This document shows positions 9,748-18,465 of a stretch of 64,000 bases of DNA, one piece after another; within the stretch, counting starts at the first letter, position 1; each line of letters opens with the position of its first letter. This DNA comes from Naegleria lovaniensis. Lineage: Eukaryota > Heterolobosea > Eutetramitea > Acrasida > Naegleriidae. Made by a program: the position numbers and the translations under genes. The stretch lies in the NCBI RefSeq assembly GCF_003324165.1, contig NW_025407869.1, positions 1 to 64,000 of the forward strand, in the 5' to 3' direction. A model generated the notes under the pieces. It had not been told where the DNA came from. It saw only the letters and a list, made by a program, of their open reading frames with translations, and ran no database searches.

Positions 9748-10229
9748 TCATCGGATTTGTCCAACAGCTAAACAACATGTGACTCAACAAACGTTTCTCC
9801 TACCTTTGTTCTGCACATTAAATTATTATTTGATAAAGATTACGCTCAACAATGTTTTTATAGATCAATTTGTGCTTGTCAAATGTCAAATTTGTGTTTT
9901 TATCACTTGACAATACAATCACATCTTTACCTTACAATGCTGGAGCACCACTCTCTCAGTAAGATGTAAGTGATAGAGAAAAGATGTTAAGTCACATTTT
10001 TTTTGAAATCGTTGTATATCAAGACAAGCCTTATTCTGCCAACCACCTAGTAGAGGTATCTAAAGCCTAAACACAATTTAAAAAAAAACAAACACACTAC
10101 ATTCAAGTACTCTTCGTCAATGACAAAACAGCGCTCATTCTCTTCTTCATCCAAGGCTTCATCAAATCCATCGTCTCTCAACAAACAATCAATCATTAAT
10201 ATGAATCCTCCGCTCTGAAGACTCGGATT
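9748..10229. other. Intergenic stretch with a divergent coding-like fragment
   Basis: There is no convincing complete gene. It holds one copy of a 28-nt repeat (9917-9944). A minus-strand open fragment (about 10262 down to 10047) reads MMDVLMDPKELNPSLQSGG and then an acidic segment. Its composition looks protein-like, but it has no recognisable domain and ends in poly-Phe/Leu from an A-rich run. It may be the remains of a gene cut by the neighbouring inverted repeat. Confidence 0.35.
9917..9944 (+). repeat. 28-nt direct repeat, copy 1
   Basis: Exactly identical over 28 nt to 10920-10947. The second copy covers the last codons, stop and first 3' bases of the cathepsin gene. This first copy has no cathepsin sequence beside it, so it looks like an orphan piece left by a local duplication. 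Confidence 0.9.
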
Positions 10230-10324
10230 CAGCTCTTTTGGATCCATCAACACGTCCATCATCAACCAAAAAGATGAAAGAAGGAGGAGATGTGATGGAC
10301 GTGTTGATGGATCCAAAAGAGCTG
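10230..10324. repeat. Perfect 32-nt inverted repeat with 31-nt loop
   Basis: Arms 10230-10261 and 10293-10324 are exact reverse complements over 32 nt, each containing a GGATCC core. The central 31 nt is purine-rich. Either arm, read outwards, encodes MDVLMDPKEL. Minus-strand coding-like sequence flanks the left side and plus-strand coding-like sequence the right. It could fold into a strong hairpin or cruciform. Confidence 0.95.
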
Positions 10325-10818
10325 TAGAATATTACAGAATTTCTGCAGTGGATGCTTATGCATACTTGTTTCATTGTGGTGTGACACAATGGCCTCCAGC
10401 GAATAATGTAAAACAATTGCATTACGAGGCATATAAGAAGAAATGTGTAAAGAGAGGTATTTGCTCTTCCTGCCATGACAGGAGCGACCTGTGTCTGATT
10501 ATCAAAGACAAGTGACATCCAAATGCGTAGAACGTTCTCCTGAAGATATGGTTAGAAACTTTCTAGTTTTTGAAAAATTTTCTGTTATTGATTTTACAGG
10601 AAAGAATTGCATATTTAGAGCAAAATTCAGTTCAACTCAAGAAAGGAATCACCTCCCTCTCAACTCATCATGCCCACCTGACTCACCAGTTGGTAGGTCC
10701 CAAGATTTTCAAAATATATCGTTGTTCGATCTGTGATGAGTGTTTTGAGACTCTTTCAAGTCTCGAAAAACAAGACCTATCACAAAAAGACAGGGAAGTT
10801 GTTGACGGAAAAGAGTGA
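10280..10818 (+). pseudogene. Possible gene or 5'-truncated gene fragment, basic N-terminus and coiled-coil C-terminus
   Basis: From about 10280 a frame reads basic residues and then CDGRVDGSKRAVEYYRIS, and ends at a TGA at 10513. Two small GT-AG segments, 10457-10512 (56 nt) and 10551-10599 (49 nt, ending TTTTACAG), join it in frame to a downstream segment. That segment reads ERIAYLEQNSVQLKKG (helical, coiled-coil-like), then a Cys-rich stretch (YRCSICDECFETL), and stops at 10818. The spliced product would be about 145 residues. I find no good in-frame ATG upstream: the frame runs back through the inverted repeat to a stop at 10216. I read it as a gene whose 5' end was disrupted by the inverted duplication, or one with an unseen first exon. 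No family recognised. Confidence 0.35.
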
Positions 10819-10919
10819 AACAAAGGTATGTCGCACTGTCAATATAATTTATTGAAATCACATAATTGCAATGCTGAATTATTAATCTGACCGTGTGTAT
10901 GATTAATCTATATTGGAAG

Positions 10920-10947
10920 AATCACATCTTTACCTTACAATGCTGGA
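10920..10947 (+). repeat. 28-nt direct repeat, copy 2
   Basis: Identical to 9917-9944, 1,003 nt away. It contains the reverse complement of the cathepsin gene's final residues (Pro-Ala-Leu-stop) and the next bases. Confidence 0.9.
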
Positions 10948-12444
10948 AGCAGCGTATAAATTGAGAATTCAATTCCACATTCGTCATGACCTCTCAAAAT
11001 TTTAAAGTGACCACCATCAAAACCCCAATTCGTTCCCCAACTATTTGCAACTAACCAATAAGGAATATCATTTTCCACACCCCACTTGGTTCACAATTTC
11101 ATAAATTTCAATGAATTCCATTTTAAATTGTAAATTATTAAATGTAACTCACGACTCGTTTCGTAACACTTACTCCAATAATTTTCACAGCGTGAATTCC
11201 AGAAAAGCTTCCTGTCAAATGTCGATACACTCCACTTTTATAGGTCATGAAATCTTGAAAGACCATATAATCTGCATTCACAGGTCCGTTTTGTAAAATT
11301 TCTTGTTGAATGGCTACCATTCGTTCTTCCTTGTTTTCAATAAAAGATCCAACATGATAGACAGATTTTGCAAAATACTTGTCATCTTTCAATAATTTGG
11401 AAGAGTTATTGAAACAATACGAAGGACAATGATGTTCTGTATTTCCATTATAGGATAAATAAGGAAGACATGCATCTGACACGACTCCATCTTTGTGAAT
11501 ATAATCAAATACGAGACCAGGAATTCCTCCATCACATCCAAATCTTGTGTGATGTTCAATAATACATCGTTTGAAAAAATAAATTTTCAATAACATGAAT
11601 TTCATGTAATTCCATGAAATCATTCATGTGGAAAATAGTTCATTGAATTTCAAATTTGAAAAATTCCAAATCATAATTATTAAATTCATCCACATGATTA
11701 GTACACTTACGAATACCAAGAACATGAAATTAAATCTTGAGGAGAGAGGACCACGTTCACACTTGAATTTGAAAAGATACAAAATCGGTCGCTCATGACC
11801 TCAGTTGAAGCAAAAGCATAACAGGAGCCACAATTTCCTTGATCTCGAATGGGCTGTCAAATGTCAAATTAATTTACACCAAGATAATATGATAATTTCA
11901 GCCATTACTACCTTAATGAAACTCTAAAAAAACATACATGAATACAAGAAGGCCATTGTACTCGACTGTCAAATGTCTCTGGAATATTCCTCTCAAGTTG
12001 TATCCTTCTCAATTCTTCAACATTATTTCTAAATTCTTCAATTTCCTCCGAATTTCGTTCTGCTCGTTTCAATAATTCATTCACCACTCTCAAATGCTCA
12101 AAACCAAATTTTCCAATTTGATCGATCGAAAACAAAGAAAATTTTTCAATCAAATCTTTTCGACTCGACAACATGCCACGATTTTGAATTAATTTTAAAT
12201 AATTTTGTGGAAATTGTGTGAACCGATTCGGAGCAGCCAACCAAGTTCGACCGAGTCGTCCTGGCGTGTTGAATGGTTGCCGAGTCGAATCGATCGAATT
12301 CACTTGATGGATCAGTCGAAGGAAGTAATTTTGCCATTCGGAGATGGTTTCTGGAGTTGTGGATTGAGGAGTGAAATCCAAGCACAATGACAAGGAGGCA
12401 ATGAAAAGAACGACCACAAAGAATGAGGCAATTGATTTGATCAT
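10935..12444 (-). CDS. Papain-family cysteine protease, cathepsin B-like, four exons
   Basis: Exons 12444-11938, 11853-11711, 11543-11174 and 11084-10935 join in frame to 389 residues; introns are 84, 167 and 89 nt with GTATGT, GTAAGT and GTAAGT donors. Residues 1-22 form a hydrophobic signal peptide, so the enzyme is probably lysosomal or secreted. A propeptide follows (to about 155). The mature domain carries the oxyanion Gln174 and catalytic Cys180 ([13 protein letters not shown]), the cathepsin B-type FGCDGG motif, His334 ([11 protein letters not shown]) and Asn354 ([17 protein letters not shown]). The joins at FGCDGG and [11 protein letters not shown] are exact. The residue after the catalytic Cys is Tyr rather than the usual Trp. 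Cathepsin B-type enzymes are abundant in Naegleria and serve in digestion of food and host tissue. Complete gene, divergent from the RalGAP gene. Confidence 0.9.
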
Positions 12445-12970
12445 TTTTTTAATGTCGTGTGTGGACGAAAAAGAGATGAAAATAGGGAGCTACGGGAAGT
12501 TCGGAGTTGTACAATCTCCGAAATAAAGTTATTGAACAACGTATGATAGACCTTTACACTCGTATACGAAATAAGAAGATTGGAATGTATATGCATGACC
12601 ATGATCTCTTTGTCTTTCAAAAGATCGAATCCTTTGACAACATTTGAACGGAACATACTGACGTTTGATGATTTTTCACAAACAAAAAATTATTCTCAAC
12701 TCTCTCGTTACACACGCTCTCTCTCTCGCCGACATCATCATTACTTGTTGTGTGCGTGAGAGAACATCATCATCCCATTTGCGAATTTTGGTGTGTGTTT
12801 AAAAGAGTACACCGACTCGGCTCTCCATCATTATTATTATTTATTCTTTCCCTAATTTATTATTGTTATTATATCCAAAGCGAGTTCTCTAATCATCATT
12901 ACTCGTTTTTTTCATCATCAATTTCATATTCATCATCATTATATAATTCTACAAAAACAACAACAACAAC
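12445..12970. other. Divergent intergenic region
   Basis: 526 nt between the starts of the cathepsin (minus) and RalGAP beta (plus) genes, so it should hold both promoters. It contains pyrimidine-rich CTCTCT runs and CAT/ATT-rich simple sequence. I see no gene and no motif I can name. Confidence 0.6.
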
Positions 12971-15900
12971 ATGTTATTAGGTTGGATTGATGAATTAGCA
13001 CTCATCCGCTCGGATCCCACTAAAAACATTCTCAAATCCTTCCCACTCGACGTGAAACGTGTAGTCATCTCCTCCATCACTGATTATTTCAATCAACAGA
13101 ATGCAACAGCTAAAAACTACCTCACCACGACCTCTCACGTCGAATGGGTCATGGAAGTCTTAGGTCATGCCTTCCAATTACCCATTGCAGATCATCAAAC
13201 CATTGATCGGGCCATCAATGTCTATAACAAGTGGCTCTTTGAAGAGGCTCAACGTCCCGCTCCTCTCCAAGAAAATTTACAGTACTTTGTTCAGCAAATT
13301 TTCAATCACTTCTCATTGTTGTTTGAGGAACGTGGTTTGGATGGTACATTGGGAACTGGAGGTTCGGGATCTCAGGAAGAGAAGAAACATCATATTCATC
13401 TATGTAATCGAGTGTTGGACATTTTCCTTCAGATGGGAGTGAAGGGGGATATGTTGGAGGAGGAAACTTGGAATCATATTTTGAAGATTATATTGGGAAT
13501 TACGGACTCGACTTTGAGAGGAAAGAGAGGTCTTCCAGAGTTGTCGTATGGATTGTTGAAAGTCTTGTTTGAATTGTGGTTGTGTTCCTTGTCCGATGAT
13601 AAGACCATGTGGCGTCATTTGCAAGAACATGGAATTTTGTGGTCCAAGAATAATGCAACCATCAATCAGTGGAATAGTGTTTGTATTGGTTTGACCAATC
13701 GTGTTATTAACTTGCTGTATGGTCCTAGTGAAGGTACCAGTGTGGTGAGAATTCAATGGGAAGGTCTCAATCCAAAGAACAATCCAAATCCAAATGTTGG
13801 AAACTCAACTACAGAGTTGGATTTACCAGATGAATATGTTTACTATGCTTGGAATCAATTCTTACATATTATTGGTAATCCAAACAAGTTGGTTGACCCA
13901 GAAATTCACCTCAAAGCATTCCAAGGAATTGAAGTCATTACACACAGTTTGGCCTATGTCGGTACTGATCCTCCAATCAAGAAATTGAAGGAACAAAAAA
14001 TCGATTTCCGTATTCCATACGCACCAGATGCCAATTCTATTTTGGACATTTTCGGTCAATGGTATTTTGAAGCTGTTTTCCGTGAAAATGCAAGTAACTT
14101 CAATCAAGGACGTGCCGTTGCCTATAGTGCTTTGTGTAAGATATTCTGTAGAAAGGGAGGTAGCCCAATTCACACACGATACTTGTCACTCTTCTATAAG
14201 GCTCTCTGCTCTGGATTGGAAGATGAGGACCCAATTGTTGTGATTGCCATTTTATTGGGAAGTAAGAAGATTTTCTGTTATGAAGAGTTGATTGGTTCTC
14301 ATATCCTCATTCGTTACTACATGAAGGTTTGTGACAAGATTTTGGGAGGAGCTGCATCCACTTCAGGAAAAGAGTCGGCACAAAATTCCAAGTACAACAC
14401 CGAAGTTCGTCAAGCATGCATCACCATTCTTGGAAGTTTGGTTTGTTTCCCAAACCACTTTGCTACACAAGGCGTTGCTGAAGAATATTCTGGCCAAGCC
14501 AATGTTTACAGCGAGCTCAAATTCCAAATTCAATCAATTTTGCAAAAGGCATTGAAATCAGAAAAGAATCCAAAGAACTTGCAATATATCATTTGGGTGA
14601 TTGTAGTTTTAATTTATGAAGAAATTGACAAGAATGCAGAAATTGCAGTGATTTTCATTAGAAACATGTTAGATATTGTCAAAACTTATGCTCCAAAGCC
14701 ACTCAAGGAATATCCATCTGAAGTTTTTATTGCCATCTATGAAGCATTGAGTGCATTGACAAATTTATATCCTCAAATTGCTGAGTCTGAACCAATGATT
14801 TCTCGTGAAATTGTTTTCCAATTGAGTACCATCATTCCAATGCAAGTTGCCTTGCTCAAGCAAAATCAAACTAGCGCCAAACTCATTGAAGAAACCTTCT
14901 ACAGCATGTGTGATTGGATCATGTGTGGTCCTTCAGTCATTCTTTCCAACAAGGAAAGCGTTACCAAAGTAATTTTTGCAGTCGATCAAGGTTTAAACAT
15001 TGTGAAGCATGTCGGTGTTCCTGGAGGCGTTAGTGCAGGCGTTGAGAGTCCTCAAAGCAATCCAAGAGCATCCACAACAGGAACTGCTCTCACTAGTCAA
15101 AGCACAAGCTTCACAAAGGATGACATTGAGAATATCAAAATTTCTGCCGAGTTTGTCTTGTCTCATTTAATGAATCATGTCTCTCACTTCCCAACCACAA
15201 GCAATAATGCCGCTCTTCACACCACTTTATCTGAGGAAACTCAATGCTTGGATGACTTGGAACCAGAAAACTCCAATTACGTTCGATTCTACATTTACGA
15301 CAATCAGTATGTTCTCAGTTTGATTGAACAACCAAATGAAAAGGGAGGTCCAGGTGTTACCGTCGTCATGAGAGATTTGACTGGTAAACACTCGTGGGAT
15401 TCTCGTGTCTTGTATGGAGAAATTCCACAACCATACAGTGAAATTGAGGAACGAGGTATTTACACTGGTAGTGTTCTTACCGAAGGTTTGCTAAACCAAA
15501 CTCCAGAGGCTGAGCAAAATGGCACATTGATGCAATTCCATATTGATCGACCACTCAAAGAGAGAGACACTGTCTCACTTTTCGATCAAATGATTGATGA
15601 AGAGGAAGATAATGAAGCCAATTTCTTGGATCAAGTTGCTGCCGATTACACTTCATATGACATTTCATGCCGTGAGCCAAATATGAGATACAAGTATGGT
15701 GGTGATTGTAAGGCAAGCATGACTCGATTATTGCTCTCCTCCATAGGTCTTGTCCACATTGCATTGACCAGCAGATTTGTTCCACTTCAAAGCAATAGCA
15801 AACTTTTGAGAAGTTTACGTAATTTGGATGGTACTCAGCCTCGTGAGACGCACAAAGTTGCGGTTGTCTATGTGAAGGAAGGTCAAGACGATCAACAAGA

Positions 15901-16570
15901 TTTGTTCTTGAACGTCGAAGGAAGTGACCAATACAATGCATTTATCAATTCTTTAGGATGGGCGGTCAATCTTCAAGATCACTTGGGATTCATGGGTGGA
16001 TTGGACAAGAATGGATCTACCGGTGTCAATGCTCCATATTATGCTGATTACAGAACTGAACTCATGTTCCACGTTCCTACCATGATGCCAAATAATCCTA
16101 AGGACCCACAACAAATTCACAAGAAGAGACACGTCGGAAATGACCATGTGAATGTTATTTGGTCCGAACATACTCGTGACTATTACAGAAATACCATCAT
16201 TTCTCAATTTAACTTTGTTCACATTGTATTATATCCATTGAACAGAACACACAAGGGCTTGATAAGAGTGGACGTGATGGTCAAGGAGAGAACCTATCCA
16301 GTGTTTGGTCCAGTCCTTGACGGTATGATTTTGAGTGAGAAAGTTGCTGGTGCTTTGATTCGAATGACCGCTCTGAACGGATCAAGAATCAGTAGAGCCA
16401 AGTCCACAGGTATCATGCGACCTTATTTGCAACGTAAGAGTCTAATTGCGGAACTTGCTCAGAGATACAAATCAACTCTTGAAACTGACAAGTACTATAG
16501 CTCATTATTCGTGAACAAGGAAGTGGCACAAATCATGATGGATCCACCAGGAAATCAAAAGAAGAAATAA
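12971..16570 (+). CDS. Ral GTPase-activating protein subunit beta homologue
   Basis: A single 1,199-residue frame. The N-terminus (GWIDELALIRSDPTKNILKS, then SHVEWVMEVLGHAF and INVYNKWLFE) follows the start of animal RALGAPB. A long alpha-helical middle follows (to about residue 780). The C-terminal third (about 900-1180) is a Rap/Ral GAP domain, with NSLGWAVNLQDHLGFMGGL, DYRTELMFHVPTMMP and KKRHVGNDHVNVIWSEHTRD. The Asn in HVGND (about residue 1057) is the position of the asparagine thumb of RapGAPs. In animals the beta subunit pairs with a catalytic alpha subunit to switch off Ral-type GTPases; no alpha gene is in this window. It is about 300 residues shorter than the human protein. No intron needed. 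Confidence 0.85.
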   Translation: MLLGWIDELALIRSDPTKNILKSFPLDVKRVVISSITDYFNQQNATAKNYLTTTSHVEWVMEVLGHAFQLPIADHQTIDRAINVYNKWLFEEAQRPAPLQENLQYFVQQIFNHFSLLFEERGLDGTLGTGGSGSQEEKKHHIHLCNRVLDIFLQMGVKGDMLEEETWNHILKIILGITDSTLRGKRGLPELSYGLLKVLFELWLCSLSDDKTMWRHLQEHGILWSKNNATINQWNSVCIGLTNRVINLLYGPSEGTSVVRIQWEGLNPKNNPNPNVGNSTTELDLPDEYVYYAWNQFLHIIGNPNKLVDPEIHLKAFQGIEVITHSLAYVGTDPPIKKLKEQKIDFRIPYAPDANSILDIFGQWYFEAVFRENASNFNQGRAVAYSALCKIFCRKGGSPIHTRYLSLFYKALCSGLEDEDPIVVIAILLGSKKIFCYEELIGSHILIRYYMKVCDKILGGAASTSGKESAQNSKYNTEVRQACITILGSLVCFPNHFATQGVAEEYSGQANVYSELKFQIQSILQKALKSEKNPKNLQYIIWVIVVLIYEEIDKNAEIAVIFIRNMLDIVKTYAPKPLKEYPSEVFIAIYEALSALTNLYPQIAESEPMISREIVFQLSTIIPMQVALLKQNQTSAKLIEETFYSMCDWIMCGPSVILSNKESVTKVIFAVDQGLNIVKHVGVPGGVSAGVESPQSNPRASTTGTALTSQSTSFTKDDIENIKISAEFVLSHLMNHVSHFPTTSNNAALHTTLSEETQCLDDLEPENSNYVRFYIYDNQYVLSLIEQPNEKGGPGVTVVMRDLTGKHSWDSRVLYGEIPQPYSEIEERGIYTGSVLTEGLLNQTPEAEQNGTLMQFHIDRPLKERDTVSLFDQMIDEEEDNEANFLDQVAADYTSYDISCREPNMRYKYGGDCKASMTRLLLSSIGLVHIALTSRFVPLQSNSKLLRSLRNLDGTQPRETHKVAVVYVKEGQDDQQDLFLNVEGSDQYNAFINSLGWAVNLQDHLGFMGGLDKNGSTGVNAPYYADYRTELMFHVPTMMPNNPKDPQQIHKKRHVGNDHVNVIWSEHTRDYYRNTIISQFNFVHIVLYPLNRTHKGLIRVDVMVKERTYPVFGPVLDGMILSEKVAGALIRMTALNGSRISRAKSTGIMRPYLQRKSLIAELAQRYKSTLETDKYYSSLFVNKEVAQIMMDPPGNQKKK

Positions 16571-16701
16571 TTTTACGTGCTATAAATTATTATTTATTGA
16601 AACAAACGTGAGCGTGATGGTGTTGTTGTGAAAAAAAGTTAGACTAATATTTTCACTTTCACGATTTATTTTTACAAGTTCTTGTACAGACAAGAGACAT
16701 C

Positions 16702-17313
16702 TTGAAAAACAAGTTGCCACTCACACTGTTTCATAAAAAAATTGTCAACTCACAACCCTCCCTGAAAAACATGTTTTTCAACATATTCATATCGTCCAAA
16801 TACAAACCCAAGATATTCAGTCGAAAGAAACAAGAATTACGTTATGCTGCCAATGAATTCTACTTGACTCAAGACGGCCAATACGATGAAATTCCACCAA
16901 AACTCTTAAGCAACCAAAGTTTCGTTTTGAAAGCACTCCAACAAGGTCATCCTCGAATCATTGATTTAATATCTCCAACCTTACTTGAAGACGAACACTT
17001 TGTGTTGAAAACCATTGAACTCGGTGGTACCATGCCTCGACATGTTTCAAAGACTTTGCGAAACAACAAATGCTTCATGCTGCAAGCATTACAATTGTGC
17101 TCAGCAGCGTATTATTATGCATCGGATGAATTGAAAAACGACAGGGAATTTGCGTTGGCAGCTGTGAAACGATATGGACTGGAATCGATGGAATTTCGAT
17201 TCATTGATCCTGCTGTGAAAAGTCTATTGAAAGATGCTCAGTTTTTAGAGCAAGCCAAGGAATTGGATCCTGAACATGCGGATGTGTTGATTCGTCTCGT
17301 CGATCAAGAGTAG
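16702..17313 (+). CDS. DUF4116-repeat protein
   Basis: 203 codons. The region from about residue 60 to 185 is built of repeats of the DUF4116 kind: two short helices with LLSNQSFVLKALQQG, LLEDEHFVLKTIELGG and ELKNDREFALAAVKRYG as successive units. DUF4116 proteins are common and often expanded in Naegleria and other protists, and have no known biochemical role. The first 30 residues are basic and could be untranslated if a later Met (such as MFFNIF at codon 24) is used. No signal peptide or membrane helix. Confidence 0.75.
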   Translation: MKNKLPLTLFHKKIVNSQPSLKNMFFNIFISSKYKPKIFSRKKQELRYAANEFYLTQDGQYDEIPPKLLSNQSFVLKALQQGHPRIIDLISPTLLEDEHFVLKTIELGGTMPRHVSKTLRNNKCFMLQALQLCSAAYYYASDELKNDREFALAAVKRYGLESMEFRFIDPAVKSLLKDAQFLEQAKELDPEHADVLIRLVDQE

Positions 17314-18465
17314 ATCATTTGGTGAATGGTCCTATCGATATAGAATAAATACCAACAACGACATTTCATGAAGTGATTATCAAAACTCTTAGAGAAAAAC
17401 AATTCTTTAACACAAACTCGTGCAGCCTTCGTAATTTTTCAAAGTTTAATGTGTCCTTACGTATTCGGTACCATCCACCAATATTACAACATGGTCTTAT
17501 GATCTTGTCAAACGTATGTTCAGTTTGGCTGTGAAAAAGGTAGAGGCAACTGTATTACTCAAACTCTGAAGGTTTCTGCAATGTTTACAGCGAGTATGTA
17601 AGAATTTTTTCAAACGTTTCAATATCTTTATCTGACACGTAGTTTACAAAAACAGAACAAACGTCAAACTTCTTTCCACTCTCATGACAAATTTAACTTA
17701 GATAAGGGAGAAGAGTTAAAACCTGTTTTTACAAAGATCTCAGAGTCTCTGAAGGACAAGGAGAAGATTCCTTTTCCGAATTACCAACTATCGAAGAGAA
17801 TTCACAAACAATAATGCAAAGATTCTTGAGGCATTGTGTTGAGAGTAACGTGAATAATGACTTGAGATGTATAAATGACATAAGGTCTAGCTGGGAGAGA
17901 AACACGTGGATTTCCAGACAATTCATTTGCAATGGATGATTGATTTATATCTCTGTTCGATGCATTTTCGTTATGTGATGTCTTTCCTTCATCCCAGGTC
18001 TCTGCCACTCCTTTCAAATCATCCCACTCTTTGCTGATAACGTCTTTGTCTTTACATTCATTGACCAACCATTCCATAAGCACCACAAACAATAAACATC
18101 TCTCTCCCAAATCCTCCAAATCGAAACACTGACAATAATCACATTCTAAGACCATGTTTTACAGTTTCTTAATGAAAAAGACATATATATGTTTGCGATC
18201 AGCCAGTCCTATTCCAATGTTCAACTAGATTTGTTCCAAATGCACCTTCTTCAAAATATCATTCAAATAACATGAACTCACACAACAATTCACAACAACG
18301 CAAACTCATCATGTTGCAAAGAAAGACCAAAGAGAGGTCGAGACTAATTTTAAATGATGTTTCATATTTTGAAAGAATGAAGGCATGCATTGAAATCCAA
18401 TTAACCTTTTATTCACTGTGTACTCTCTAAGAGTCCTTAGAGTAAAATCGCCATTGAAAAAATCC
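17314..18465. other. Intergenic stretch between convergent genes, with one doubtful minus-strand frame
   Basis: About 1.15 kb between the DUF4116 stop and the acyl-CoA synthetase stop. The only candidate is a minus-strand frame, 18155-17802 (117 codons), which starts Cys-rich and acidic (CDYCQCFDLEDLGERC). It has no recognisable domain and unremarkable composition. I give it about 0.3 as a real gene. The rest shows no feature I can support. Confidence 0.4.
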
